DNA of 64,000 bases, taken from Cloeon dipterum (taxonomy: Eukaryota; Arthropoda; Insecta; Ephemeroptera; Baetidae). Shown piece by piece: positions 54,021-64,000 of this stretch. The notes below the pieces were generated by a model. That model saw only the letters and a program-made list of their open reading frames with translations. It made no database searches and had not been told where the DNA came from. Where the stretch lies: NCBI RefSeq assembly GCF_949628265.1, contig NC_088788.1, forward strand, positions 1,054,001 through 1,118,000, read 5' to 3'. The first letter of the stretch is position 1; every line of letters starts with the position of its first letter. Both the position numbers and the translations under genes were made by a program.

Positions 54021-54713
54021 GGTTTCTGCTTTCTGATCAAGAGTTGCCTCGAATGTTACAAGAGATTTGATCAGTGAGCAGTGAATGACCTTTGCCTCTT
54101 AAATTGTTTAAACAAACGTTATAAATAAATATTTGTTCTTCCCTCTCCTCTTGATATAGCCATTTATGCCAAGCATTTAAATTTAATTTGGAGAGAAATT
54201 CATTGCGTTTAAATGATTTATCATCTATGAAATTAATTCCATTTGCCACCGGTAAAAAGGAAAGACAGAATTTAAACTGTTAAAAATAGCACTTTTATTA
54301 TTAATAACAAATAGTTGGAGATCTGGGTAACTCAACCCAATTCAGTTTTTGGAAAAATGAAGCGCTATTTGAGTAATGCATATCGAACGAAAGGCCGATG
54401 AATTCCTTAATCACTTCTTAGATATTCGAGCAATTCACTCAAATTTTCTGCGGTAACAATTTATTATTTTCTCTCCTCGAACTAAAAAATTAATGTTCGC
54501 AGCTTTTCTTTTAGAGCCTAAATTTTAATTCAGATTTTTATTTATTTTATGAGCCTGTTCATGAGCCCTCTAATTTAATTTTTAAAATGTCAGGAGAATT
54601 ACGGACAATGTTTGGTTCACCAGGAAAACACAAAACGATGAAAAACTCTTTCATGGAATATTATTTAACAACAATGAACAACTGTTAAATTTAATAACGT
54701 TTTTATTAATAAA
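54021..54713. other. spacer between small TM genes G and F
   Basis: 54400-54520 (TATTCGAGCAATTCACTCAA, GGTAACAATTTATTATTTTC, TCTCCTCGAACTAAAAAATT) matches 16395-16500, the region upstream of PLXDC-like paralog C. Here, then, is a scar of the same PLXDC/small-TM duplication unit with the receptor gene absent. Otherwise AT-rich. Confidence 0.5.
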
Positions 54714-55344
54714 TTAACTAGAGGTTTTGTAGATTAAATAACGACTTTTTTCATTGATTGTTTGTAGCTCGTAGCAATCCTGTCTTGACTTTCGACCTGA
54801 CTTTGACTTTTTATCGCAGATTGCGAGCAGGGGCACCGAGTCGGGTGGGAATTTGCGGTACACAGGGTGAATTGGGCGGAAATTCTCTTCTTCCTCTAAT
54901 CCGGCTGATTTAGTTTTGACGAGTCGGTTGTAATACGCCACCTCCAATCCAGCAATCACCGTCAACAGCAAACACAAAACAATCCAGATCACGGAAGCGG
55001 CGCCTGCAATGGAATTTTACGCGCGTGAAATAAATTTCTCGATTTTATTTTCATTTGAACCAAATTATTACCAGAACACTGCATTGTGAAGAAGTTGTAG
55101 CCTTCCGGCGTGGTTCTATTCGTTGCCGCATTTCCTGATGCTGATTCTGTAACAGTTTAAAAGCCAGCTCTTATTTTCTAGTTCACCAACAAAAAAAATG
55201 TTCATAAGAGGAAAAATTACGGTCCCATATTCTCAATAAGCGGAATTACTCACTGAATGTGGAGATATTCTGAACCATAAATGAGGCGATAATTACAAAA
55301 ATTATGCCAAAGCTCGAAAGCCAAGTGATTGAGAGACGAGCCAT
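54714..55344 (-). CDS. small signal-peptide/TM family, copy F (151 aa)
   Basis: Exons 55254-55344, 55072-55146, 54714-55003. Signal peptide/anchor ARLSITWLSSFGIIFVIIAS. Ectodomain SASGNAATNRTTPEGYNFF, with one N-glycosylation site and the conserved QCSG. Membrane helix SVIWIVLCLLLTVIAGLEVA. Tail EEEENFRPIHPVYRKFPPDS, followed by many Lys/Arg/Ser. Closest to copy E. No recognised domain. Confidence 0.75.
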
Positions 55345-55639
55345 GGTTTCTGTTCTATTCAAAGCGTTGCCTCGAATGTTAAGAGATTTGAACAGTGAGT
55401 TGCACTGAATAACCTTTAATTCCCTCTGAAATTGTTTTGTTTAAACAAACATTTAAAATAAATATTTGTCATTTTCTCTCCTGTTGAGATAGCCATTTTT
55501 ATCAAAGTATTTAAATTATTAACCATCTATAAAATTTATGCCGTTTGTAAAGAAAAGAGAGCTACCAAAAAGATTTAATTTTATGCAGAGAAAATATTAA
55601 AATACTAGAGTTATATCCAGAATAGTTTCTTTCTTTTCG

Positions 55640-55955
55640 AGCAAGAAGAACAGTTAAATTCACTGCAGTCTCATCCCGAATTTTTCAAAAATAACAGAAA
55701 TAACAACGCTCGCACTGCATTCGGAGAGAATTATTTTAAATTATAGACGCGTTTGACGAAATCGTTGAATGAAATACCACCCGCGCTACGAGTCTGTTTT
55801 GCGGAACAGTTTTCCTCGCTTCGCAAGGCGTACGTGTTTGTTTGTTAAGTTTTTAAATTGTTTGTTTATTCATATGTTTTGTATCTCCTGAGCAAAGTCT
55901 CAACACGTAGATTGTCCTCACTCCTCAATTTCTTTTGTTGAGAATAAACAAGCCA
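55640..55955. repeat. duplicated spacer block (copy 3)
   Basis: TTATAGACGCGTTTGACGAA, TGAATGAAATACCACCCGCG, TCTCAACACGTAGATTGTCC, in the same orientation as copies at 17690 and 24545. It lies upstream of gene F, as copy 1 lies upstream of copy D. Confidence 0.7.
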
Positions 55956-56043
55956 GGTTCAAAGTCGGAAAATTTATTCTATTTCAGCGCATAATGATCG
56001 ATTATTCATTTAAAAGTTTTCACCAAACACCTCGTATACATTT

Positions 56044-58585
56044 TTAATTTGATTCATAATCCAATCCACTATCGACGATAAGCCTTATCTTTTTATCGCC
56101 AAAGCTCAACGTCTTCAATTTCTTGGGCCAGGTCTTCTCTATTTTAGGCCTATAGCAGGATATGTGCGAGAAAATTGAAAAGATGATGACCACACTCGAG
56201 ATCACCGTCACAACAATCCAGAATTGGCAATTTCCTGAAACAAAAATCATCAATTTAAAATTAATTATTTAATTGCACTTATGGTTGGAGACATACCTGA
56301 AGTATAACACTTGCTAGTTTTATTATGCACGGTCTCTTCAAAAACAACAATGATTTCTTCCGGCTGATGGCCTGCTATTATATTTTCTATCTTCTCTTTG
56401 GGTAACATTTTCTGGTCATCTCTTACTAATCTGGACGAAGGGTGGTCAACAGGCAAGGATGGTTTAACAGGCTCTTGTGGATTTACATCTTTGCAAAGTT
56501 CCATTTTGTAACTCCACTTGCACTGCGGAGTGTGTATTTCATTTAGTAATATTTTTTAAATTTAAAGACGGTGTTTGACGTTGATTCTGAGCCCACCAAT
56601 CGATTCCTGAGGGTCGAATTCGGTATAGTGGATCCGACCAAAAAGCCCAGCGCGACGTATGGGAACTCTTTTTCCCGCCAAAAACAATATGAATGCGAGA
56701 AGTGCGCATGCGTTGGAGCTAGCTGGATGTGACAAAGAAGTCATTCGTGCAGGCGGTCTCTCTGCAAGTGCTCAAATCGACTCTAACGCATGCGCAGCTC
56801 TCGTAAATACGTTCATATTGTTTTGGCGGGAAAAAGTTCACACGTCGCGCTGCACTTTTTGGTCGGAAAAAATATCAGCGGTACCTAATTCAACCCACAG
56901 GAATCGATTGGTAAGCTAAGAAACTTCTTCAAAGACGGTATTCAACTAAAAAAAATCGGTAAATGTGGGCGTGGTTCCTAGGAACTTTTAAATAAGAGGC
57001 GTAGCACATGTTGCAAAGCTCTTGGTAATAGTAAAATTGTGAGAAAAATCGATGGAATTTTGGAAAGGAGGCAGTGGTTCTCCGGGAAACTGAAAAGAAG
57101 GCGTGGCACGGAAAACATTTAACGATTTTACAAGGTGAGCTCGCGGGAAACTCGAATTGGGGGCGTGATTTTTAGGAAAATTAGAAAAGAAGGTTTGGAA
57201 TGTGTCACAAAGACCGGGAAAATAAAAACAAACTCGACTCAGAATTGACGGAAAATTTTAAAATGGGGGCGTGGTTCTCCGGAAATTTTAAATTTGAGGC
57301 TTAGCATGCGTTGGAAAGTGCAGGAAATCCGTAAAATATTTCAATTGAGCTAAAAAATGGCGGGAATTTTGAAATGAAGGCGTGTTTTCTAGGAACATTA
57401 ATGAAGGGGCGTGGCAAGTGTTGCAAAGCGCTGGGAAATCGTAAAATTTGCATTTTTACAGCATCTTTGAATATATCAAATCTAATTCGACCCTCAGGAA
57501 TCGATTTTTGTGGTCAAAAACTTTGCCAAAGCTCACCTTTAAGTGTTTGGCGGCTGCCATGCAATGTTTTTCATCCTCGTACAGATCGCACCGAGTAATC
57601 GGCATCAAAACTAGGGTAGAGAAGGTCCTAAAGTTGAAAATGGAATAGTGGTTGGAAAAGTAAATGTCGTGATAGATCCACGTTTCTTCGACGCTGTTAT
57701 CTATCAGGAGATTTTGGCATTATTACGATTATTTCATATCATAATAAATGAGAAAATGAATTACCCTCGTGGATGAGATCGCGTACGTGTTTTAGACCGA
57801 TGTGGACGTGTCCTCTTTTCATATAAGTAAACAAACTGATGTCTATAGGAATTTTCTTGTAAAAGAAAATCATGCGGCCTTCGTGCGTCAATTTCGCTTG
57901 AAAGGAAAAGGTTCCTACTTGCAAGTTCGTGTCCAGATTTTCCCATTGCACGATCAGTGATTTTTCTGTTATTTAAAATAATCAGGACGGAAATTTATTT
58001 CACAGTTCATTTTACCTTGAACAATCCAGCTGACTGAGCTTTTTTCATTTGTAAGGAAATTCGGGACTTTCAAAGGCGCAATATACGCTTCCGGGTGAGA
58101 CCGGTCCATCACAATATTAATGTAGCCATCCTTCATGACCACCACTTCTCTGACTGAGTGGCCGTAAAATGGGAAGTCGAATGGCAGCAACACAACCTGA
58201 CAAATCAGTTTATAATTATTTTTGTTCATTTATATTTATAAAAATAAAATAATTATACCTTGGAGAAACAGTCGGGATGGCTGCAATCTTGTCGATTTAA
58301 ATCAATGGAGTTTCTATTATTATCCTCTGCAGGTATGTCCAGCCACATATTCTCGGCCAATTCCTTGTCAGTAACAAAGTTGCTCATGTAGAAATCGTGA
58401 AAGTGATTTTCGAGTTTCATGGAGCTGCTCGGGATTATAGGAGGTGGCGTTCCTCTCGAATTTCCAGCTGTAGACATTGGCGTTTTAAAATAAACCGAGT
58501 AATTTGGTTTCAAATATTCAAACTTACGCTTGCAAAAGGCCTTAGGCAGAATCGCCAAGAGAGAAATGAGGAAAATCCAAAGCAT
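56044..58585 (-). CDS. PLXDC/TEM7-like plexin-domain receptor, paralog P
   Basis: 409 aa. Exons 58528-58585, 58259-58467, 58016-58196, 57765-57965, 57537-57700, 56297-56522, 56044-56234, same phases as paralogs A and B. Signal peptide about 1-18 (MLWIFLISLLAILPKAFC). Core motifs LPFDFPFYGHSVREVVVMKD, YIAPLKV, SSVSW, VQWENLD, FSFQAKLTHEGRMIFFYKKI, VHIGLK. The PSI-like part keeps HC then CKWSYKMELC but, like paralog B, lacks the Cys after Trp. Membrane helix about 351-372; tail basic (KKLKTLSFGDKKIR). An earlier in-frame Met (58618) would add 11 residues before the signal peptide. Intron 5 (1,014 bases against 55-85 in paralogs) is filled with repeats. Confidence 0.86.
56565..56942. mobile_element. 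palindromic MITE with E2F-type sites (copy 4, intronic)
   Basis: Full-length copy in intron 5 of paralog P. Both TTTTTCCCGCCAAAAAC and GTTTTGGCGGGAAAAAG are present, with GTGCGCATGCGTTGG and ACGCATGCGCAGC between them. The MITE is followed within a few bases by the CACGCC element. Confidence 0.85.
56945..57527 (+). repeat. CACGCC-box repeat segment (right copy) plus extra MITE end
   Basis: Units with GGGCGTGG, AGGCGTGG or similar boxes spaced irregularly (for example at GTGGGCGTGGTTCCTAGG, GGGGGCGTGATTTTTAGG, GGGGGCGTGGTTCTCCGG, GAAGGGGCGTGGCAAGTG). Reverse complement of 4975-5480. At 57481-57527 a third MITE end (CTAATTCGACCCTCAGGAAT, CGAT..) closes the segment, ten bases from the intron's 5' splice site. 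A larger composite transposon is likely. Confidence 0.7.
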
Positions 58586-59380
58586 CCTAAGGAATTTTCT
58601 TTGAGCAACTCTCGTCATTTTCTCTTCGAAGGTATCTCGCAGTTATGCTTCTTCTCTTCCCTAACGCCACAGTTGAAATGAACTTTATGCTCTTTTCAGC
58701 ATGTGGAGGGAGGTTTGTTTTGTTATTTTAGGTACACAAATAAAGAATAAACGAAATTTGTTGTTTACACAGAGCAAATCACGGATATGTATGTGTATAT
58801 AGCCTTTGAATAAACAGCTGTAGTAATTTTAATCTAAAATATAAATAAAGGAAAAAATTAAAAGAGTGTCTGTGACGAAGTTTTTGAGCACACCAATCGA
58901 TTCCTCAGGGTCGAATTAGGTAAAATGGATGTTTTTTCCGTTAAAAAAAGTGCAGCGCGACGTGCGAATTTTTTTCCCGCCAAAACAATATGAACGTATT
59001 TCTGAGAACTGCGCATGCGTGAGAGCTGGTTTGAGCACTTGCAGAGAGACCGCCTGTGTAAATGACTTCTTTGTCAAGCTCTGACGCATGCGCACTTCTC
59101 GCATTCATTATTGTTTTGGCGGGAAAAAAATTCGCACGTCGCGCTGCACTTTTTGCTTCGAAAAAACATATATTTTACCTAATTCGACCCTCAGGAATTG
59201 ATTGGTGTGCTCAGAAGCTTCCTCAAAAACGGTCTTTAAATAAATGAGAATAAAAAATCTCAGATCTAAGGATGTGCTTTTAATATCACGAAAAAATCAG
59301 CCACTGCGTGTATACAAATATGTGTTGACGTAAATTTAAGTCTAAAAAAATGTGTATTGCGTCTTGGCCAGTCAAATGTG
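58586..59380. other. spacer between paralog P and the OBP-like gene
   Basis: 58586-58860 is AT-rich and presumably contains the paralog P promoter. 58864-59237 is MITE copy 5. The remainder is the 3' flank of the OBP-like gene. No other gene seen. Confidence 0.4.
58864..59237. mobile_element. palindromic MITE with E2F-type sites (copy 5)
   Basis: Near-perfect palindrome: CACCAATCGATTCCTCAGGG ... TTTTTTTCCCGCCAAAACAA ... GAACTGCGCATGCGTGAGAG, centre, CTCTGACGCATGCGCACTTC ... TTGTTTTGGCGGGAAAAAAA ... CCCTCAGGAATTGATTGGTG. The centre is inverted relative to copies 1, 2 and 4. Confidence 0.85.
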
Positions 59381-60825
59381 TCACGCCGCCGCCGTAGATT
59401 TGGTCTGGCACTCTGAAAATAATGCAATTATTTTAATAAATTTATTCATTTAACGTCAAAAACAAAATTACCAAGCACTTTAAATGACTCGGGGCACTCG
59501 TTGACAATGGCGGTGTGAATGCACTTCATGAAAGAAACAGATTCCGCGCAAGAACTGTTATAGGCTGTCTCTTGTCTCTCTAAAAAAGTAGTTTTTAAAT
59601 TAAATCTGGACCAAATTACCATGAAAAATCGAACCATTTCGTAAAATGTGCATTGAACACGCTTGGTTTGCCACCCTCAGAGATTTGGTCCACTCGAATC
59701 CGTAGTATTTTAGCAGAAAGCCGGTCACTCTGTCAGCGTCAGGCATTCCGTCGGGTTGCAACTATTTATTTAATTAAATTAAATTATAGGCATTGAGATT
59801 TTAAATGAAATTCACCAAATTCAGCTTTTCCAGCACGCACTTTGAGCTGCACTGTGTAATTAAAAAAGGGTAAAAATAAATTATCGTAACAGTAACTAAT
59901 AAAACTCAACTAGTCTCCTCAGTTTCATCAATTCCTCTGGCCTTCCTTGCCTTCTTCTTTCGGCTGGAAAATTGCATTTAATTTAAGGTGCGGGGACGTA
60001 ACAAAATTATTACCTAAAGATAGATGGGTATCTTGTTCACCATTACAGTTTTTCACAGCGTTGTTCATTTCAGCTGGCAGTGCCGGTATTTTACATATTA
60101 CCTTTAAAAAAATGCAGAACATTACAAAAAGCATATTTAGTGTTTGAAGCCGCCAACAGATGGCGCCACCGTATACTTTGGTAATAAATTTAATTTAAAT
60201 TAACTTCCGCTGCGATTTCAGCACGTCAAAAGAAAGCATATTAAGTGAAGAATGCATAATTCGCAGGATTGAGTCTGAAATGGCAGCGAAAATTCCTTAA
60301 AATTAAATTTATTACCAAAGTATACGGTGGCGTTATTGGTGTATTATAAAAATATATATTTACCTCGCAGTGTTTAGTTTCCTCAATCCGAGCCTTGTTT
60401 CGGTGAATGGCAGGGTTGAACCGGACTTTTATCGCGTTTATAGGAATCGTTTCAATAATTCCTTCGCCTGATTGAAAAATTAAAAAAAATAGGGATTAAA
60501 ATTTGTTAAAACAACTGTACCTGTGTCTTCCTCGTCTTCCACGGACTTGAAATTCCTTGGCTCGTTGTTTACAACTTTTGGCTCAGGCATGAAAAGAGTC
60601 AAAGAAGAAATCGGCACTTCAGTCGCATGGCCTATTCCTATTATTTTCAAAATTAAATAAAAATATTTCGCCTGGATTAAATTATGTTAAAAATCTTACC
60701 TAGAAGGTTGTCGGCATAGTCAGCGTCCTGAAATTGAAACTATTGAATGAAAAAATCCACGCAGAATAAATACGCACGCAGCAATTTCTGGAAAGGATTG
60801 CCAACAAGCAGGCAAGAAGCAACAT
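59381..60825 (-). CDS. odorant-binding-protein-like secreted protein (251 aa)
   Basis: Ten small exons, all in phase: 60778-60825, 60700-60727, 60521-60637, 60364-60467, 60014-60101, 59911-59963, 59816-59851, 59620-59761, 59472-59579, 59381-59412. Signal peptide MLLLACLLAILSRN. Cysteine signature of the insect OBP fold: KNC, then CSSKC (C2-x3-C3), then NQAC, then SCAESVSFMKC (C5-x8-C6), then NECP and a last EC. The PDADRVTGFLLKYYGFE segment fits an OBP helix. The extra cysteines and the Cys-Pro after C6 recall Plus-C OBPs. The acidic N-terminal third (EDEEDTG) is not part of the core fold. Likely binds small hydrophobic ligands extracellularly. The family call is by pattern, not alignment; the micro-sized exons are the main uncertainty. 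Confidence 0.62.
60150..60345. mobile_element. GGCGCC-end MITE (copy 3, short, intronic)
   Basis: Inverted ends GCCAACAGATGGCGCCACCG then TATACTTTGGTAATAAATTT and AAATTTATTACCAAAGTATA then CGGTGGCGTTATTGG. About 195 bases, a deletion derivative of the 370-base copies; it keeps CAGCACGTCA and GGATTGAGTCTGAAATGG. Lies in intron 4 of the OBP-like gene. Confidence 0.8.
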
Positions 60826-61856
60826 TTTCGAGCTCGTCTGAGAAAAGACTGGTGCTGGTTGAATGCTCAAGTGCCAGTGGCAGGCAGGCTAATTCTTTTA
60901 AAAGCCCGCATTTATGCGCGGAAATCTACGAAATGGTCAAATAATTGTGGATATGCGTATAACTGGATTTCTTTGGAGCAATGCACTTTGTTTTGTGTAT
61001 GGCAACTTAATAATATTAATAAGACAAAGCATTTTAAACAATAACTAAATGTGTGTTTGTTGTTAAATTACAAACTATGAATTTTACAATATTGTGGCGC
61101 CTTCCCGCCATCCAAATTTTTGAGATGCCAGACGAGCCTAAACATTGTTAAAAGATTTCCTTTATAAAAACGGATCGAATAATTCAAATAAACAATTTTA
61201 TTTAAATCTGTGGAGAAATTTATAAGAAAGCAACCCAATTAACACGTTTTTTTATCGCAGTAGGAACTGAAAAATTACAAAATGAACACAATTAAAATAT
61301 TTTGAGGTCTACCCTTTGAAATATTAACAACGAAATCATTTTTTATCCTACCTGGGCTTTTAAAAAATATTCTTAAAGCTAGAAAATGGAAATTAAAACT
61401 TTCTTAATATTTTAGAAAAATAATAAAAACAGTTCTGACAGTTTTTATGAGGTCAAAACTAATTTCACATGAGGAAAAATCAGCAAAGTTTATTATCAGA
61501 CGATAAAAATTTGTGAAAAAACGAAATAGGAGCGTGAAAAGGAAAAATATATAGCCAGTTTACGTCTTTTGGATGCCTCTAAGACGTCTTTTTGGTTTTG
61601 GTAGGTTCAAATGGCTTAAAATCGCATAATATTCCGTGCCTAATGATAATAATAATTATTTTGAATCCTTTATTTGGTAAAACACTTTCAATTCAAGAGT
61701 TGTATCTAATTAAAAATAAAACTCGCTGCCCTGAAGAGGACCTGAGTGCTCTGATCGTTCACAGAGGGCGCCTTCTGGCGTCAGACAGCATCGGCGGCGT
61801 CGGCGTTGGAGGGGCGCCGCTCTCACAGGTCCGTCGAGTAGCGAGTTGTTAATGTG
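60826..61856. other. spacer between OBP-like gene and the rightmost gene
   Basis: 60826-60950 is the OBP-like 5' flank. About 61000-61730 is AT-rich with nothing recognised. From 61730 the sequence becomes GC- and CpG-rich (GGCGCCTTCTGGCGTC, CGGCGGCGTCGGCG), the start of a promoter region for the plus-strand gene to the right. Confidence 0.4.
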
Positions 61857-62088
61857 TCAGTTCAGTTGCTGTGTGACTCACGGCTGCGCGAGTAGTGCAT
61901 AATATTTCTTTATTGGCGCCGGTGTACATGCTTGGCGGCGGCGACACGGACACTGATTAGATGCAGTCGACGTCGGTCGGCGCACACGCGGACACCCTGC
62001 TTTTTTCGCCTTGGCTGTGCGTCGCTTTTTGATAACCAAAGTGAGTGACCGACGGACGGCCGCAAACCCCGGGGAACTTCGCCGCCAG
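61857..62088 (+). promoter_or_regulatory. initiator and non-coding first exon of the rightmost gene
   Basis: Tandem initiator-like GTCAGTTCAGTTG (61856-61868) in a CpG-rich setting with no TATA box. The following GC-rich stretch ends in CGCCAG before GTGAGA at 62089, a strong splice donor, and has no long frame beginning with Met. The next acceptor, TTTTCAG at 62612-62618, lies right before the first coding exon. Confidence 0.55.
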
Positions 62089-62619
62089 GTGAGACTTTTA
62101 TCGCTGAAAATGGCCTTGAGTTGAAATGCGACTCCCCTCGTAATATTTTCTTGCGTTTCTCGCTCCATAAATTTTTTTGACGAGTTTACAATAATTTGTA
62201 GCATTTTAATATTTTTTAAATTTATTTTCAAGCCTTTTTTAATTTTAAAAACACATGCCTAATTATTTTACGTTTTTATGTGTTTTTAATTTCATTCGAC
62301 AGAAAAAAAATAATCTGTTTGGGCGTGAAAAACGTGAGATTGAAGTGACCCGAGCTTTAAAAAAAATTAATTAATTAAAATTTCTTATTATTTAACTGCA
62401 CTCTGGTCTCTGGTCAGCGAAAAATAAATACCTGATGGCTAATTAAATTTTATAAATTGATTAAATTAAATTTAAAAATTATTTTCAAGTGTTAAATCAA
62501 GTTTTTATTACCCTGGCGAGAATTTTTGGTCGTTAAAAATATTTTTCCGCGTACCAGACATGAGAAACAAACCAAAATTGCATTTAATTACCCGGAAACC
62601 CCGGTTTTAAATTTTCAGA

Positions 62620-62790
62620 ATGGAGTCGAACGGCGAGGAAACGTGTTCGGACAGCACCTTCCAGAGCGCCTTCGCCAGGGCTTTGGCGCAGGCGAGCGTC
62701 CGCCGCACCAAATGCCAACCTGCAGCGGAAGCGGTCGTGCTGCAGCCCGACGATCCGATCGAGGAAAACATCAATCAGCAGCTCAAGCAG
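62620..62790 (+). CDS. first coding exon of an unidentified gene (57 codons, continues off window)
   Basis: ATG two bases after an acceptor (TTTTCAG, A, ATGG). The frame is open for 57 codons to CAG before GTAGAA. The peptide starts MESNGEETCSDSTFQSAFAR and ends EENINQQLKQ: polar, acidic at the start, then Ala/Arg-rich helix, no signal peptide. The C-terminal part looks helical, possibly the start of a coiled coil. I do not recognise the protein; only this exon is inside the window. Confidence 0.6.
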
Positions 62791-64000
62791 GTAGAAATTC
62801 AATCTCCGCGGGTTTGAGAACCTTAAAAAAATCCGAATAACGACACCTGATCGTGCACTCGTTTTGATTGAAATGCAATATCGGTGTTTGAAAGAAAAAG
62901 TGCGCGCGGCGTACGTGCCCATTGTTATATATTGCGCCGCCACGCGTCTCAAATGGCTGATTGGCGTGAGAGATTAATAAAATTAAAAAACACTGCCGGC
63001 GACGGGGGTGAATTAAATTTGAATTAATTGCAGAGAAGAATTTGTGTGACGCAACCTTCGTTCGCTTTCCTCTATAACAATAAGTCGGCGGTGCAAACTC
63101 TCGCTTTTTCCTTTTTAGACAGTGCGTTAGAAATGATAACGACGGAAAATGTGTGGTTATAATTTTATTAATGCTTAAATATTTATCCGAATTTGCAAAT
63201 TCATTCTATGAAATTGGAAATTTTAAAATGGAAGGATTCCAAAAAACGACATGAATCGAATGATTTACGATTTTTAACCTTCAATTTGGCCTTTTAAAAT
63301 ATTTTTTCGTGTCCTGTCAAGTTTGTACCGATTTTTCAAACAGTTTTTCCCGAAAATTTGGCATTGGAAATGTATTTTTTTCACAAATAATATTATCCAT
63401 CTGAATTTGAAAATGTTTTTGATCTTTCTTTCGATTCAACTCTTGTCCTACTTTTCCTTTTGAAGCTATATAATTTGCTGTAAATCTTCCTACTGAATTA
63501 TTCATAAATTTAAATTCAAACTGTAATTTTTATTAACACCAAAATAGGAAAGATAACTTGTTAAATGAAAAAACCATTTCCCCGGCCTGCTGCTTATGAC
63601 ACACAATTTGAAACCTCTTGTATAAAATTGCGCAATTGCACACGTTCCAGTTTCCATCAAACAAGCAAGCGCCTTTAAAGTTTAAACGTGTTTATCCAGC
63701 GACCGGCGCGTATTCATATTTATAATTATTCGCACGGGTATCAAGCGCGAGTTGATTGCAGCAGAGGCCTGGCTGGCTCACTGGCTGCGTGGTATTTTCG
63801 CACACAACGGAAGTTAAGTCTGCCGCAGCCTCGCTAGCTCATGAAGGTACTTGAACTCATCTCCCGCTCTCTGTACAATAATACACACGACGCGCGCGGA
63901 CTCTCCTCCTTTTCTGGCTTCGCTATAATATTATTCGAGCCGGCATTTTTAATTTGTTCCGATAATCACCATCAATGAGGGACCCTGCAGTTTCCACACC
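62791..64000 (+). other. presumed first large intron of the rightmost gene
   Basis: AT-rich with scattered GC-rich patches (62890-62960, 63700-63950). No second coding exon that fits the phase of the first is evident before the window ends. Confidence 0.35.

Noticed and set aside
59446..59637. 63-codon single-frame peptide inside the OBP-like gene
   Set aside because: It is exon 9 read through its flanking introns; the multi-exon model uses the same frame with canonical splice sites.
61592..61852. 86-codon open frame before the rightmost promoter
   Set aside because: AT-rich then GC-rich promoter sequence; no splice or family support.

Overview
The window is eukaryotic genomic DNA. It is AT-rich, with compact multi-exon genes, GT-AG introns often only 50-80 bases long, and many short repeats. 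A complete Wntless gene at the left edge and an odorant-binding-protein-like gene near the right edge point to an arthropod, most likely an insect. The species cannot be named from sequence alone; a mayfly-like compact insect genome is only a guess.

Left part (1-17 kb). wls (minus strand, 532 aa, 12 exons including a proposed 6-base micro-exon) is followed by an intronless gene encoding two tandem forkhead-type domains. Three divergent tandem copies of a plexin-domain-containing (PLXDC/TEM7-like) receptor gene follow on the minus strand (6.1-8.1, 9.1-11.1 and 14.4-16.3 kb). A small five-exon gene of unknown function sits between the second and third.

Centre (18-53 kb). Nine paralogous six-exon genes encode leucine-rich-repeat proteins of 533-570 aa that I cannot assign to a named family. 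All nine reading frames can be assembled end to end with conserved exon phases. Seven are on the minus strand. Two (37.1-39.1 and 50.7-52.7 kb) are on the plus strand and belong to inverted duplications. The first 50 residues hold a helix resembling a BC-box, followed by an LP motif reminiscent of a Cullin box or a short F-box. A role as substrate receptors of Cullin-RING ubiquitin ligases is therefore a hypothesis, not an assignment. Between the genes lie orphan terminal exons, six copies of a roughly 1 kb non-coding repeat, and conserved promoter blocks.

Interleaved at 16.7, 24.9, 48.6, 53.4 and 54.7 kb is a second unrecognised family of small three-exon genes. They encode proteins of about 126-151 aa with a signal peptide and one membrane span. 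Two of the five copies look dead.

Right part (56-64 kb). A fourth PLXDC-like gene, a ten-exon odorant-binding-protein-like gene, and the promoter, non-coding first exon and first coding exon of a plus-strand gene that runs out of the window.

Two families of palindromic miniature transposons are scattered through the flanks, mostly inside introns of these accessory genes. One carries perfect E2F-type sites (TTTTCCCGCCAAAA) and NRF1-like GCGCATGCG cores in its arms. The other starts with an AGATGGCGCCACCG repeat. The region reads as a birth-and-death locus: tandem receptor-like and LRR gene families expanding by direct and inverted duplication, with transposons filling introns and spacers.
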